64,000 nucleotides of DNA from an uncultured bacterium (GCA_937920495.1 CALEUQ010000018.1:28436-92435), one strand, 5' to 3'; positions 21,986 through 33,973 are shown, numbered from the stretch's first letter. Notes: a model not told the origin generated them from the letters alone. Made by a program: numbers and translations.

Positions 21986-23437
21986 TTAGTATCTGTAATG
22001 ATCTGGTTTGTAAGGGCCATCAATATCTATACCCAGATATGCGGCTTGTTTTGGTGTAAGTCGTGTTAGTTTTACTCCCAATCTGCCTAAATGTAATCGT
22101 GCAACTTCTTCATCCAATTTTTTAGGCAGTGTATATACTTTCTTTTCTAACTTCTTTGTTGCCAGCTCTATTTGTGCAAGGGTCTGATTTGTAAAACTTG
22201 TACTCATCACAAAACTTGGATGGCCATTTGCATTTCCCAGGTTAACCAATCGGCCTTCAGATAGAACTATAATTGACCTTCCTGATTCCAGTATCCATTT
22301 ATCAACCTGCGGTTTAATATTTATTCGTTTGCATTTTTTATTATTCTCCAGATAGCTCATCTCAATCTCACTATCAAAATGGCCAATGTTGCACACTATC
22401 GCTTCATCTTTCATCCGTTCCATATGCTCGCCACGGATAACATCGCAGCAACCTGTTGCGGTAACAAAGATATCGCCTATTTCAACAACATCTTCCAGAG
22501 TTTTTACTTCATATCCTTCCATTACAGCCTGCAATGCACAGATTGGATCGATCTCGGTAACTATCACTCTTGCTCCAAACCCCCGCATTGATTGTGCACA
22601 TCCTTTTCCTACATCACCATAGCCACATACCACCACAACTTTACCTGCCACCATAATACCGGTTGCCCGTTTTATACCGTCTGCTAAAGATTCCCTGCAC
22701 CCGTAGAGATTATCAAATTTAGATTTTGTGACCGAATCGTTGACATTAATAGCGGGGAATAATAGTTCACCTGTTTTTTCAAGTTGATACAGGCGGTGGA
22801 CGCCAGTGGTAGTTTCTTCTGAAACGCCTCTAATTTTTGATGCTATGGTAGTCCATTGTTTTGGATTTTTTGCAACAGATAATCGTAATCTGTCTATAAG
22901 GCATTGCATATCCTTGCTATCATATTCTTTATCAAGAATGGATGGATTATTTTCTGCTTTAACGCCCATGTGTACAAATAAAGTTGCATCACCACCATCA
23001 TCAACAATTAGGTCGGGACCGCTACCATCAGGCCAGATAAGGGCCTGTTCAGTACACCACCAGTATTCTTCAAGGGTTTCGCCTTTCCATGCAAACACAG
23101 CAGCAGTACCGGCTTTTGCAATTGCAGCAGCTGCATGGTCCTGTGTGGAAAAGATATTACAGGATGCCCAGCGAATATCAGCCCCAAGATGATGTAATGT
23201 TTCAATAAGCATGGCTGTTTGTATAGTCATATGAAGGCTGCCACTTATTCTCATTCCTTTTAATGGTTGTTGTTTACCATACTTTTGACGCAATGCCATA
23301 AGCCCCGGCATTTCATTTTCGGCTAACTGCAACTCCTTCCTTCCTAATTCTGCTAATGAAATATCTTTTACCTTATATGGAAGTTTTGCATCATATTCCA
23401 GAATATTCGTAGTATCTTTTGGTAAAGGCTGAATCAT
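21986..23437 (-). CDS. ahcY: Adenosylhomocysteinase
   Basis: [46 protein letters not shown]-terminus. Confidence 0.95.
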   Translation of the reverse strand: MIQPLPKDTTNILEYDAKLPYKVKDISLAELGRKELQLAENEMPGLMALRQKYGKQQPLKGMRISGSLHMTIQTAMLIETLHHLGADIRWASCNIFSTQDHAAAAIAKAGTAAVFAWKGETLEEYWWCTEQALIWPDGSGPDLIVDDGGDATLFVHMGVKAENNPSILDKEYDSKDMQCLIDRLRLSVAKNPKQWTTIASKIRGVSEETTTGVHRLYQLEKTGELLFPAINVNDSVTKSKFDNLYGCRESLADGIKRATGIMVAGKVVVVCGYGDVGKGCAQSMRGFGARVIVTEIDPICALQAVMEGYEVKTLEDVVEIGDIFVTATGCCDVIRGEHMERMKDEAIVCNIGHFDSEIEMSYLENNKKCKRINIKPQVDKWILESGRSIIVLSEGRLVNLGNANGHPSFVMSTSFTNQTLAQIELATKKLEKKVYTLPKKLDEEVARLHLGRLGVKLTRLTPKQAAYLGIDIDGPYKPDHYRY

Positions 23438-23544
23438 ATTACACCTCAATTTTATTGATTTTCGTTATATATCACACTATCAAGAAAATAATTATGGATA
23501 TTGTCAATATAAATATTATGTAACGCTCTGTCGATGGTAATACT

Positions 23545-24066
23545 ATGAGCAGGAATCAGTATCAGATTATATTTCTTATATGGATAATACTCACATCGTG
23601 TGTGCCTCCACAATGGCAATACAGGAATATACCTTTAAAAAGAAAACAAATAATCAATACTGCAACACAATATATTGGCACACCTTATAGGCATGGTGGC
23701 TCCACACCGTCTGGATTTGATTGCTCGGGATATGTTTATTATGTATATAACAAAAATGGGATTCGTATATCACGCAGTACTGCCCAACAATACGCACAAG
23801 GGCAAAAAATACCATATACAATGGCTCAGCCGGGTGATCTGCTATTTTTTAGAATTCATAATAGTCAAGTTTCGCATGTTGGTATTTTTATTGGGAATAA
23901 CACATTTATTCATGCTCCCAGCAGCGGAAAGCATGTGCGGTATGATTCCATCAATAACCCTTACTGGAAAAAGCGCTTTTGTGGAGCGGTCACCTATTTT
24001 ACGATAGTTCCGCAAAACTCTATTATCAAGGGCGATAGTTACCATGAAGAGCGTTTTGTGTGGTAA
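23545..24066 (+). CDS. NlpC/P60 family lipoprotein endopeptidase
   Basis: GSTPSGFDCSGYVYYVY...SHVGIFIGNNTFIHA. Confidence 0.92.
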   Translation: MSRNQYQIIFLIWIILTSCVPPQWQYRNIPLKRKQIINTATQYIGTPYRHGGSTPSGFDCSGYVYYVYNKNGIRISRSTAQQYAQGQKIPYTMAQPGDLLFFRIHNSQVSHVGIFIGNNTFIHAPSSGKHVRYDSINNPYWKKRFCGAVTYFTIVPQNSIIKGDSYHEERFVW

Positions 24067-24154
24067 TAAAAAAATATTGAAATATGAATAAATGTTGACA
24101 AAATGTAATAATAAGATTACTTTTGTTGAACCGATCAGGATAGGTTAGCATTAT

Positions 24155-24637
24155 ATGCAAATTGGAATTTATCCGGGATCTTTTGATCCTTTAACGTGTG
24201 GACACCTGGATATAATTAAGAGAGCAACGCAGTTGTTTGATAAACTTATAGTTGCCATTGCTCGCAATAGCGAAAAATTTCCTCTTTTTGCAGTTGAAGA
24301 GCGCCTTGCAATGCTTGAAGAGTGTTGCAAGGATATATCTAAAGTTGAAATCACAAGCTTTGATGGTCTTCTTGCTGAGTATTGCAGGAAGAATAATATT
24401 AATTTCATTGTGAGAGGATTGCGGGCGATAGTTGATTTTGAATATGAATATGCCATAGCATTGATGAATAAGGAATTGGCGCCTTCGGTTGATACCATCT
24501 TCTTAATGTCGAAAAGTGAATTTTCTTTTGTTTCATCCAGGATGGTAAAAGAAGTTGCCAGCTATGGTGGTGATATCTCCAGACTGGTCCCACATTATGT
24601 CAGCGTAAAACTTAAGGAAAAATTCCAATCCCGATAA
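24155..24637 (+). CDS. coaD: Pantetheine-phosphate adenylyltransferase
   Basis: [19 protein letters not shown]...[12 protein letters not shown]...SSRMVKEVA. Confidence 0.96.
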   Translation: MQIGIYPGSFDPLTCGHLDIIKRATQLFDKLIVAIARNSEKFPLFAVEERLAMLEECCKDISKVEITSFDGLLAEYCRKNNINFIVRGLRAIVDFEYEYAIALMNKELAPSVDTIFLMSKSEFSFVSSRMVKEVASYGGDISRLVPHYVSVKLKEKFQSR

Positions 24638-24702
24638 CCTGTCCTGAAGCTACAACCGTAGCATACGTAATTGCATGTAAACATCTTGTAAGGAGGATTA
24701 CT

Positions 24703-26238
24703 ATGAACATAATTATTATCCTCCTGATTGTTGCTCTGCCTATAGCGGCATTGTTAGGCTATTTGTTCAGAGCATACATAGGGAAGATTAAGCTTAACAC
24801 TGCTGAAGCGCAGTCACGAAAAATTATCCAGGATGCTGTCAGAGATGCAGAAGCTAAACGCAAAGAGCTTCTACTGGAAGCAAAAGATCAGCTTTTAAAA
24901 GAAAGAAATCAATTTGAAAAGGAAATGCGTGAAAGGAGGATTGAGTTACAAAATATTGAAAGAAAAATTCTTCAAAAAGAAGAAATGATCGACAATAAAA
25001 TTCAACAACTGGAAAAACAGGAAAAACTAATTAAATTAAAGGAAAAAGAAAATTTAGAAAAAGAACAGGAATTGAATAAACAATTGGAAAAACACAAGCA
25101 GGAATTGGAGCGCATTTCAGGATTAACACGGGAAGAGGCAAAACAACTTCTGCTTAAGAATCTTGAAAATGAAGTTCGTTTTGAGGCTATCAAATTAATT
25201 AATAAGGTTGAAGAGGAAGCACGAAGAACAGCTGATAAGAAAGCAAAAGAGATAGTTCTTGCTGCACTGCAGCGTAGCGCTTCAGATTATACTCAGGAAA
25301 GTACTATTACCACTGTGTCACTTCCTTCAGATGATATGAAGGGAAGGATCATAGGGCGTGAAGGAAGGAATATCCGCACACTGGAGAATCTTACAGGTGT
25401 TGATATGATTATTGATGATACACCTGAAGTTGTGGTAATTTCTGGATTTGATCCTATAAGGAGAGAGATTGCTCGATTATCCTTAGAACGATTAATTGAA
25501 AATGGGCGTATACATCCTGCCCGTATTGAAGAAGTAGTGGAAAAGGTTAAAAATGAATTAGAAGAAAACATGCTTGAAGAAGGCGAACGAGCTGCGTTTG
25601 AACTTGGTATTCCGGGGCTATCAAAAGACGCGTTGTATCATGTGGGAAAACTGAAATACAGGTCAAGTTATGGGCAGAATGTGCTTTCTCACAGCAAAGA
25701 GGTTGCTAATTTAGCAGCAATCATGGCTGGCGAATTGAAGCTTGATGTTGCTACTGCAAAACGTGCGGGGTTACTCCATGATATAGGTAAAGGCAGTATC
25801 GTCGAGGGCGAAGGTGCGCATGCTATTGTTGGTGCTGAGCTGGCTAAAAAATTTGGTGAAAATGATGTCGTTGTAAATATAATTGCTTCACACCATAATG
25901 ATAAGGAACCAGAATCATTTGAGGCTATTTTAGTACAGGTTGCTGATGCCATTTCAGCTTCACGTCCCGGTGCTCGTCGTGAATCGCTGGATACGTATCT
26001 TAAGAGGCTTGAAAATCTTGAGAACATTGCATACAGTTTCAAAGGTGTTGAAAAATGCTATGCAATACAGGCGGGAAGGGAAATAAGAGTAATGGTTTCC
26101 AATGAACAGGTTACTGATGAAGAAGCTACCGTTCTTGCACGGGATATAGCTTCAAAGATTGAATCTGAGTTGAAATATCCTGGTATTGTTCGAGTTACCG
26201 TTATTCGTGAAACCAGAGTAGTGGATTATGCCCGATAA
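24703..26238 (+). CDS. rny: Ribonuclease Y
   Basis: N-terminal TM, coiled coil, KH domain [14 protein letters not shown] domain LLHDIGK. Confidence 0.96.
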   Translation: MNIIIILLIVALPIAALLGYLFRAYIGKIKLNTAEAQSRKIIQDAVRDAEAKRKELLLEAKDQLLKERNQFEKEMRERRIELQNIERKILQKEEMIDNKIQQLEKQEKLIKLKEKENLEKEQELNKQLEKHKQELERISGLTREEAKQLLLKNLENEVRFEAIKLINKVEEEARRTADKKAKEIVLAALQRSASDYTQESTITTVSLPSDDMKGRIIGREGRNIRTLENLTGVDMIIDDTPEVVVISGFDPIRREIARLSLERLIENGRIHPARIEEVVEKVKNELEENMLEEGERAAFELGIPGLSKDALYHVGKLKYRSSYGQNVLSHSKEVANLAAIMAGELKLDVATAKRAGLLHDIGKGSIVEGEGAHAIVGAELAKKFGENDVVVNIIASHHNDKEPESFEAILVQVADAISASRPGARRESLDTYLKRLENLENIAYSFKGVEKCYAIQAGREIRVMVSNEQVTDEEATVLARDIASKIESELKYPGIVRVTVIRETRVVDYAR

Positions 26239-26246
26239 AATAATAA

Positions 26247-26281
26247 CACTCAGCAATCAGAGAAAGACTGATTGCTGAGTG
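26247..26281. other. 14-bp perfect stem-loop between rny and ymdB
   Basis: CACTCAGCAATCAG-AGAAAGA-CTGATTGCTGAGTG, no T-tract. Confidence 0.75.
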
Positions 26282-26297
26282 AATAATAATAAATGGT

Positions 26298-27101
26298 ATG
26301 AATACTGTAAATATACTCCTAATTGGTGATATTGTCGGAAAACCAGGAAGGGCGATAATTAAAAATTATCTCAACGAAATATGTAAAGAATATGCAGTAG
26401 ATTGTGTAATTGCAAATTGTGAAAATGCAGCCGGTGGGATGTCTATAACACCTGAGATTGCGCAGGAACTTTTTTCGTATGGTATCCATATACTGACGAC
26501 AGGCAATCATATTTTTAATAACCGAACCATAATAAAACTTCTTGAATCTAACAATTCAATATTGCGTCCGGCAAATTTTCCGGCAGGTGTTCCCGGAAAT
26601 GGGGTTACTATCATACAAATTAAAAATTTCAATATTGCAGTGGTCAATTTGATTGGAAGAATTAATATGGAACCTGTTGATTGCCCCTTTGTAGCATTTA
26701 ATACACTCTATGATGAAATTAAGCAAAAATGCGATGTGATTATTGTAGATTTTCATGCAGAGGCAACATCTGAAAAGAAAGCTTTTGGGTGGTTTGCTGA
26801 TGGAAGAGCATCAGCTGTATGTGGCACACACACTCATGTGCAGACAGCCGATGAAACAATACTTCCGCAAGGGACTGCATATATCACAGATGTTGGTATG
26901 ACAGGCCCATTTGATTCTGTGATTGGGATGGATAAAGAATCCTCAATTCATAATTTTATATATCATACAAGGATAAAATTTAAAGTTGCACAAAATGATC
27001 CAAAGTTAAATGCAGTGCTTGTAACGTGTAACAGCCAGGGAAGGGCTGTATCAATTACAAGAATAGTGAAATCATATGAACTATCGCCAAGTATTTCTTG
27101 A
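26298..27101 (+). CDS. ymdB: YmdB family metallophosphoesterase
   Basis: IGDIVGKPGR...NCENAAGG...TGNHIF...GTHTHVQTADE. Confidence 0.93.
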   Translation: MNTVNILLIGDIVGKPGRAIIKNYLNEICKEYAVDCVIANCENAAGGMSITPEIAQELFSYGIHILTTGNHIFNNRTIIKLLESNNSILRPANFPAGVPGNGVTIIQIKNFNIAVVNLIGRINMEPVDCPFVAFNTLYDEIKQKCDVIIVDFHAEATSEKKAFGWFADGRASAVCGTHTHVQTADETILPQGTAYITDVGMTGPFDSVIGMDKESSIHNFIYHTRIKFKVAQNDPKLNAVLVTCNSQGRAVSITRIVKSYELSPSIS

Positions 27102-27180
27102 CGTATATCTTTTAAATTTTAATAATATACAAATAGTGTGGTATATTAAATATAACTATAAATCATAAAAATGTATTACT

Positions 27181-29103
27181 ATGCTAAACGAAATCTACGG
27201 ACCACAGGATATAAAACGATTATCAATAAAAGAACTTCCAGTTTTAGCGGATGAAGTAAGGAAACGTATTCTTGAAGTTGTTGCAAAAAATGGGGGCCAT
27301 CTGGCATCATCGCTGGGTGTTGTTGAACTGACAATAGCATTGCACTACGTTTTTAACTCCCCGCACGACAGGATTATCTGGGATGTTGGTCATCAATGCT
27401 ATGCACATAAAATTTTAACGGGTAGAAATCATCAATTTCATACATTACGGACATTCAATGGAATAAGTGGTTTTCCAAAAGTTTCAGAGTCACCTCACGA
27501 TCATTATAATACAGGGCACAGCAGCACAAGCCTTTCTCTGGCATTGGGTGAAGCTATTGCACGAGATGTTAATAAACAAAAATATAATATTGTAGCAGTC
27601 ATCGGTGATGGTTCAATGACTGGCGGAATGGCATTTGAAGCGTTAAATCACATTGGACATCTGAAAAAAGATATTATAATCATATTAAATGATAACGAAC
27701 ATTCAATTTCAAAAAATGTAGGAGCGCTTTCAGAATATCTGATACGTCTCATCACTGGTGGTACATATAATAAATTACGACGAAAATCATATGAATTTAT
27801 AAGTAGAATTCCAAAAATTGGGCCCAAACTTTTTACTTTATTTGATCGTATTGAAGCACGTATAAAAGGAATTTTTATTCCCAGTAGTTTTTTTGAAGAT
27901 CTTGGTATACGCTATTTTGGACCTATTGACGGCCATAATATCAATATGATGATAGAGATGTTTAACAGGATTTCTAAACTCAATAAAGGCCCAAAGATCA
28001 TTCACTTATATACAAAGAAAGGCAAAGGCTATGTTCATGCAGAAAACAACCCTGCAAAATTTCATGGAGTTGGCCCTTTTGATCTAAAAACAGGAAAGCC
28101 AATTAAGAAATCATCAATCACTTTTTCGGAGATAGCTGGCAAAACGCTGGTTGATATAGCCCGACATGACAAAAAGGTTTTTGCTATCACTGCTGCTATG
28201 AAGCTTGGTACTGGTTTAACGGAGTTTGAGGAAAAATTTCCCAGCAGGTTTATTGATGTTGGAATATGCGAACAGCATGCAGTCACATTGGCTTCAGCCT
28301 TAGCTAAAAATGGTTTAAAACCTTTTGTTTCAATATATTCAACATTTCTCCAGAGGGCTATTGATCAGATAATTCACGATGTTGCGATAATGAATTTGCC
28401 TGTTAAACTGCTTGTGGACAGGGCAGGTATAGTTGGAGATGATGGTGAAACCCATCATGGATTATTTGATATTGGTATTATACGATCGATACCAAATTTT
28501 GTTTTGCTCTCACCAACTAACGGCAATGAGCTTAAAGATATGATATATTATGCTGCCAATTATAACGATGGGCCTATTGCTATACGATATCCACGAGGCG
28601 GCGATGATAAATATGAACATACGTTGCATAAAGGTTTATTGAAAATTCCACAATTGAAAGCATACTTTAAAAGTCAGCGACCAGTAGTTGCATTGTTTGC
28701 TGCAGGAGACATGTTATCAATGGCAGTTGACGTGCATAAAAAATTACTTTCATACAATATTAAATCTTCGGTTTATAGCATTTTGTCAATAAAACCACTA
28801 CCAGTTAAGCAAATAGAATTTATAATGAATACTATACCATATTATGTTGTTCTGGAAAACAGTTATGCAAATGGTGGTATTGCTGAATACTTAAATATGC
28901 AGATTGACAGGGCAATGCGGCATAAAAATCTCTTTAATGTTGCATTCCCGGATATTTTTGTAACTCATGGCAAAATTAATGAGCTATTACGTCATTACCA
29001 GATGGATGTAGATACTATCACTAATAAAATTATTAGCATGATCAATACAGAGAAAAATTCTCATGCCAAAAAATCGCTTAGATCAATATCTTCTTCAAAA
29101 TAA
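27181..29103 (+). CDS. dxs: 1-deoxy-D-xylulose-5-phosphate synthase
   Basis: GGHLASSLGVVELT, WDVGHQCYAHKILTGR, GDGSMTGGMAFEALN. Confidence 0.96.
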   Translation: MLNEIYGPQDIKRLSIKELPVLADEVRKRILEVVAKNGGHLASSLGVVELTIALHYVFNSPHDRIIWDVGHQCYAHKILTGRNHQFHTLRTFNGISGFPKVSESPHDHYNTGHSSTSLSLALGEAIARDVNKQKYNIVAVIGDGSMTGGMAFEALNHIGHLKKDIIIILNDNEHSISKNVGALSEYLIRLITGGTYNKLRRKSYEFISRIPKIGPKLFTLFDRIEARIKGIFIPSSFFEDLGIRYFGPIDGHNINMMIEMFNRISKLNKGPKIIHLYTKKGKGYVHAENNPAKFHGVGPFDLKTGKPIKKSSITFSEIAGKTLVDIARHDKKVFAITAAMKLGTGLTEFEEKFPSRFIDVGICEQHAVTLASALAKNGLKPFVSIYSTFLQRAIDQIIHDVAIMNLPVKLLVDRAGIVGDDGETHHGLFDIGIIRSIPNFVLLSPTNGNELKDMIYYAANYNDGPIAIRYPRGGDDKYEHTLHKGLLKIPQLKAYFKSQRPVVALFAAGDMLSMAVDVHKKLLSYNIKSSVYSILSIKPLPVKQIEFIMNTIPYYVVLENSYANGGIAEYLNMQIDRAMRHKNLFNVAFPDIFVTHGKINELLRHYQMDVDTITNKIISMINTEKNSHAKKSLRSISSSK

Positions 29104-29884
29104 TATTTGTACCTCACGGGAAAAAGCTAAAAACATTATTATTGCTGGTTATGTTACAGTGAATAACCAGGTTATTTATAAACCCTCGTGTATAGTCAAG
29201 GAAAATGATATCGTCAGTGTGCGTGATTTGTCACAGCAATTTGTTAGCAGGGGTGGTGAAAAATTAAAGAAAGCTCTGGATTATTTTCACATTGAGGTGA
29301 AAGGAAAAATTGTACTTGATCTTGGCTCTTCTACCGGAGGATTTGTTGATTGCCTGTTGCAATATGGAGCAGAAAAAGTATATGCGGTAGATGTTGGATA
29401 TGGTCAGCTGGATTATACCTTGAGAATAAATCCAAAAGTTATAGTTATGGAACGCCGGAATGCTCGATTTTTAACAAAAGAAGATTTTAAAGAACATATA
29501 GATATGATAACAGCTGATCTTTCATTTATTTCAATAATCAAAGTTATGCAAACAATGATAAACATATTTGATTATGAAATTGATGCAATACTACTTATAA
29601 AACCACAATTTGAAGCTGAAAGCTTTCAACATAAAAAGGGTGTGGTAAAAAAGCCCCGGTATCACAAAGATATACTTTTAAAGGTTCTTCATGAACTTCA
29701 AAAGCTTGATATAACAATACACGGTTTAACATATTCCCCTATTAAAGGTCCCAAAGGTAATATCGAATTCTTATTGTACTGTTCTATCCACTGCAAAACA
29801 CCTAAAACAATTTATGATTATGAAAATATTATTGATTCATGTGTTGGTGAGGCACACAGAGTACTGGATAATTCAAATTTTTGA
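29063..29884 (+). CDS. tlyA: TlyA family rRNA methyltransferase / hemolysin-like (S4 + FtsJ)
   Basis: RLDQYLLQNNICTSREKAKNIIIAGYVTVN; VSRGGEKLKKALDYF; LDLGSSTGGFVDCLL; overlaps dxs by 41 nt. Confidence 0.92.
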   Translation: MPKNRLDQYLLQNNICTSREKAKNIIIAGYVTVNNQVIYKPSCIVKENDIVSVRDLSQQFVSRGGEKLKKALDYFHIEVKGKIVLDLGSSTGGFVDCLLQYGAEKVYAVDVGYGQLDYTLRINPKVIVMERRNARFLTKEDFKEHIDMITADLSFISIIKVMQTMINIFDYEIDAILLIKPQFEAESFQHKKGVVKKPRYHKDILLKVLHELQKLDITIHGLTYSPIKGPKGNIEFLLYCSIHCKTPKTIYDYENIIDSCVGEAHRVLDNSNF

Positions 29885-30005
29885 TATTATAAAAATATAT
29901 TAATTGACGAATACTGCCATAAAGTTCATTATAAATTAATGTAATTTCATTCGTAAAATCATTTTAATGAATATTCCATTAATTTGATATAAAAAGGTTA
30001 TATAT

Positions 30006-30356
30006 ATGAATATATTAAAATATTGTCCATTTTGCATATTTATATTATTTTGTGCGATAGTTACTAATAATTATGCAATTGACCTTAATCAGGTCTATGC
30101 ATATCCAGTCCCTTTTGTACCTCACATACATGGCATATTAACTATAAAAGTTTCTGATGCACAGAGTGTGAAATGTACTATTTATGATATAAATGGTGAT
30201 AAGGTTAAAGTATTATCTGGCACAACCGATTTGAAATGGAATGGGCGAAATGACGTGGGTAAAGTTGTTTCGCCTGGTATGTACATCCTGAAGATAGAAT
30301 TGGAAAGAACTGATGGCGAATATAAGAAAAAAATTATACGGATATTGATCCAGTAA
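30006..30356 (+). CDS. Secreted FlgD Ig-like / T9SS C-terminal-like domain protein
   Basis: Signal peptide; YDINGDKVKVL...LKWNGRNDVGKVVSPGMYILKI. Confidence 0.65.
   Translation: MNILKYCPFCIFILFCAIVTNNYAIDLNQVYAYPVPFVPHIHGILTIKVSDAQSVKCTIYDINGDKVKVLSGTTDLKWNGRNDVGKVVSPGMYILKIELERTDGEYKKKIIRILIQ
30051..30065 (+). repeat. Dispersed motif TGTGCGATAGTTACT
   Basis: Exact 15-mer inside the 5' end of the CDS at 30006. Confidence 0.8.
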
Positions 30357-30368
30357 GGTTTTTTTGCG

Positions 30369-31382
30369 ATGATACGATGTAAAGTATGTATGTTCATATT
30401 GTTACTATTTCCTGTATATATTTACGCTGCAAATGATGCGGGCTCACGAGCTAGCTTTACCAGAACAGGTTGGGTGGGTACACGTTATATCGCTATGGGT
30501 AAAGCTGCTGAGGTAGTTGTCAATGATGTATTTGCTATTTACTGGAATCCAGCTGGCCTTCTTGATATACAGGGGCCTGTGCCTTTAACACCTGAAGAAA
30601 TCAAACAGAGGGCTAAACAGGGAAAAATAGATACTATTTCGGAAAAAGACCTTTTAACCTTTTCACAGGATGAGTCAGGTTTTAATATACTTCAGATTGG
30701 CGCATCAGGTGGCATGATAGCTGCACAACGATACGCAGGATTTGGTGGTATTGCATATAAATTCAGTGGGAATGCATTGGGCATAGGATTATATTCAATA
30801 AAATCACCGGATATCGATACCTATGATGTGGGTGGCAATAAAACTGGAGTTACGTCATATTCTGCTAATGTTGGGATGTTTTCATATGCCACATATATAG
30901 GTGATGTTGCTTTTGGTTTTACAATTAAAGCATTATACGAAACAATAGCAGATGCTTCTTATGCCGGTACAGGATTGGATATTGGAGTTATAACCGAAGT
31001 AATACCATTTTTGAAAGTAGGTTTTGTAATTCAAGATATTGGCACAGGGCTTTATCCAACAAAGCAATATGACAACATTGTCAAGGAGTATGATTTTGGT
31101 TCACCTTCAATAAAAATTAGTAGCGCTATTGTAAGCAGGGCTAATAATGTTACCATAGCATTTTCAGGAATTAAAAAGATTGAACAAGATGATTATGAAT
31201 ATAACATAGGATTTGAATTGCAAGTATATAAGAGTTTGTCAGTGTATCTTGGTTTGAACGATTCTTTATTCACAACTGGCTGCACTATAGGAATAGGTGA
31301 TTTCACTGTGGGGTATGCTTTTTCATACGATTCAGTAGATTTAGGTTATAACAACTTTATTTCAATGATACTCAGGATATGA
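30369..31382 (+). CDS. PorV/UPF0164-like outer membrane protein
   Basis: Signal peptide; MGKAAEVVVNDVFAIYWNPAGL; beta-rich repeats. Confidence 0.7.
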   Translation: MIRCKVCMFILLLFPVYIYAANDAGSRASFTRTGWVGTRYIAMGKAAEVVVNDVFAIYWNPAGLLDIQGPVPLTPEEIKQRAKQGKIDTISEKDLLTFSQDESGFNILQIGASGGMIAAQRYAGFGGIAYKFSGNALGIGLYSIKSPDIDTYDVGGNKTGVTSYSANVGMFSYATYIGDVAFGFTIKALYETIADASYAGTGLDIGVITEVIPFLKVGFVIQDIGTGLYPTKQYDNIVKEYDFGSPSIKISSAIVSRANNVTIAFSGIKKIEQDDYEYNIGFELQVYKSLSVYLGLNDSLFTTGCTIGIGDFTVGYAFSYDSVDLGYNNFISMILRI

Positions 31383-32206
31383 GAAGGGTAGATATTAATA
31401 TTAAAAATGGACCGCTTGTTATGGGTATACTTAATGTTACACCTGATTCATTTTACGATGGTGGCAAATATAATACTATAGATGCCGCTTTATATCATGT
31501 TAAAGAAATGATTAACGATGGTGTAGATATTATAGATATTGGTGGGGAATCCACCAGACCAGGTGCAGCAGAAATATCACTGGAAGAAGAAATTGACAGG
31601 GTATGTCCTGTAATTGAAAAAATTACACAAGAGTTTGATGTCCCGGTTTCTATCGACACCCGTAAATCAAAAGTTGCTGATGAAGCATTGAAGTTAGGTG
31701 CAATTATGGTAAATGACATATCCGGATTACAAGGTGATCCTGAAATGCCTGCAACTGTAGCCAGGCACAATGCATATTGTGTCATAATGCACATAAGGGG
31801 TACGCCACAAACAATGCAATTAAATACAGAATATAATGATTTACTATCTGAAATTGTCAGTTTTTTGTATGAATCAATTGGGATTGCTAAAAAAGCCAAT
31901 GTTGCCGATGATAAAATTATAGTGGACCCTGGTATTGGTTTTGGTAAATCATTAGAACAAAATTATATTATACTTAATAATATTAAATCCTTTAAAAATT
32001 TAGGTTACCCTGTTTTAATTGGATTGTCTCGGAAATCATTAATTGGCAGGTTGTATAATACAGCTGAGGATAGATTACCTGCCACCATAGCTTTGAATGC
32101 TATTGCCTTGTATAATGGGGCAGATATCATCCGTGTGCATGATGTTAAAGAACATAAACTAATACTTAAGCCTTTAAAAATGTTGCTACAGGTTGCAAAC
32201 TCATGA
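31379..32206 (+). CDS. folP: Dihydropteroate synthase
   Basis: MGILNVTPDSFYDGG, DIIDIGGESTRPGA, DPGIGFGKS. Confidence 0.95.
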   Translation: MRRVDINIKNGPLVMGILNVTPDSFYDGGKYNTIDAALYHVKEMINDGVDIIDIGGESTRPGAAEISLEEEIDRVCPVIEKITQEFDVPVSIDTRKSKVADEALKLGAIMVNDISGLQGDPEMPATVARHNAYCVIMHIRGTPQTMQLNTEYNDLLSEIVSFLYESIGIAKKANVADDKIIVDPGIGFGKSLEQNYIILNNIKSFKNLGYPVLIGLSRKSLIGRLYNTAEDRLPATIALNAIALYNGADIIRVHDVKEHKLILKPLKMLLQVANS

Positions 32207-33009
32207 ATCCCTTTTTGACAATAATATGGGACTATGTTAAAATAAGCTGGGAATATGGTAGAATCATCATAGATATATTAATTGTAGCATATATCTTTTA
32301 CTGGATTTATGCCTTTTTATCACGTTCACGGGCTATTCAGATTTTGAAGGGCCTGATTATCATTTTTATAGCTGCAGTATTATCCAAAGTATTGCGTTTG
32401 GATACTCTTAATTGGCTTATTACAAATCTGACTTCGTATATTGTTATTATGGTAATCATACTCTTTCAGCCAGAATTGCGCAGAATTATTACACAGTTTG
32501 GCCAAAGGAACTGGCTGCCAACATCAATGAATACCGATGCTTTCCCATTAGATGAACTGGTTAATGCTATTGTTGCAATGTCCGAAGAGAAGGTGGGTTC
32601 ACTCATTGTTATTGAACGTGGGACAGATCTGCGCGGATATATTGAGTCAGGAGTAGTGGTTAATGCGGGCATTACAGAAGAATTAATACGTACAATATTT
32701 TTTCCTAACACACCACTGCATGATGGTGCAATAATTATTAAAGAAGCAAAGATTGCAGCAGCTGCCTGTTATTTGCCTTTAAGTGATTCACGACAATTAA
32801 AGAAGTACCATGGAGCAAGGCACAGAGCAGCATTGGGTATGGCTGAAGAAACTGATGCACTTGTTATTGTAACTTCTGAAGAAACGGGAAACATTTCAAT
32901 AATGGTGAATGGTAAACTTCAATCAAAAATCAAATATACAGATTTAAAGAATATGATATTATTTTACATGAATCCCAAGAGCAAAGAGGAGATTTTTAAC
33001 GTCAAATGA
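32203..33009 (+). CDS. cdaA: Diadenylate cyclase CdaA (DAC domain)
   Basis: TM N-terminus; PLHDGAIII and GARHRAALGMAEETDALVIVTSEETG. Confidence 0.95.
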   Translation: MNPFLTIIWDYVKISWEYGRIIIDILIVAYIFYWIYAFLSRSRAIQILKGLIIIFIAAVLSKVLRLDTLNWLITNLTSYIVIMVIILFQPELRRIITQFGQRNWLPTSMNTDAFPLDELVNAIVAMSEEKVGSLIVIERGTDLRGYIESGVVVNAGITEELIRTIFFPNTPLHDGAIIIKEAKIAAAACYLPLSDSRQLKKYHGARHRAALGMAEETDALVIVTSEETGNISIMVNGKLQSKIKYTDLKNMILFYMNPKSKEEIFNVK

Positions 33010-33953
33010 TATCCTTTCTGGATAAATTAAAGCTAATAATCAAACAATATGACCTTTTACCTAAGTTGTTATCCATACTTCTGGCTGTCATATTGTGGGC
33101 TAATTTGCAAAATAGCCAGATTGAAGAAATAACATATTATATTTTTCCTGAAATTAAAAATCTTTCTCAAAATTTAATTATTCTGGAGGATCTAAAAAAA
33201 ATAAGGGTGACAATTAGAGGTAAAAAGGAATATGTAAAATCTGTTAACATCTCAAATATTAAATTATTCATTGATTTATCCAAACCTGTTATAGGTAAAA
33301 AACATGCATATCAGATTGGGATGCACTATAGTGAGCTGATGAGTAACATAGAGTATTTCCTTGAAAAAGAAAAACTTGACCTTACAATTTGTAAAATTAA
33401 AAATAAAATAGTACCTGTTGAACCTGTAATTATCGGAGAACCGTCTTTTCAATACAAAAAAGGTATAATAAGTGTAGATCCACCGTTAGTTCAAATTTCT
33501 GGTGCTGATGTGATTATAGATACTATAAAAAGTTTAAAAACATATCCATTAAACATCGATAAAGAAATTCAAACATTACATGTTCCGGTACATATTAATA
33601 TTAAAGAATATTCAAAGTTATTTGTATCTCCTGATACTGTAAGACTTACAATTCCAATAGTTCCTGTAGCAAATCTTATGAGTATAGCAATACCAATTGA
33701 AATTCGTAGCAAACGCAATGATTCAAATTATGTTTTGAAAAACAAAAAAGTGAATGTGTATATAAAAAAACCGTTAACTAATGTTGAAATAAATGAAAAT
33801 CTATTTGTTGCATATGTAAATGACATTACTCATACCAAAGATCAGGAATCTATAATAGTACCAATTATTGTTGAAAAAAAAGTAAAATTGCCGATAGAAA
33901 TATATACTTATGAGCCTTTAGAAACAGAATTATATGTATCTCATGAACAATAG
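33006..33953 (+). CDS. YbbR-like domain protein
   Basis: N-terminal TM, repeated YbbR-like segments, position after cdaA. Confidence 0.8.
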   Translation: MISFLDKLKLIIKQYDLLPKLLSILLAVILWANLQNSQIEEITYYIFPEIKNLSQNLIILEDLKKIRVTIRGKKEYVKSVNISNIKLFIDLSKPVIGKKHAYQIGMHYSELMSNIEYFLEKEKLDLTICKIKNKIVPVEPVIIGEPSFQYKKGIISVDPPLVQISGADVIIDTIKSLKTYPLNIDKEIQTLHVPVHINIKEYSKLFVSPDTVRLTIPIVPVANLMSIAIPIEIRSKRNDSNYVLKNKKVNVYIKKPLTNVEINENLFVAYVNDITHTKDQESIIVPIIVEKKVKLPIEIYTYEPLETELYVSHEQ

Positions 33954-33973
33954 GAATAAAGGAGGTTATAATA

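Noticed and set aside
29063-29103. 41-nt dxs/tlyA overlap as possible frameshift error
   Set aside because: Both termini fit their families (S4 start RLDQYLL; normal Dxs C-terminus), so a genuine overlap is more likely.
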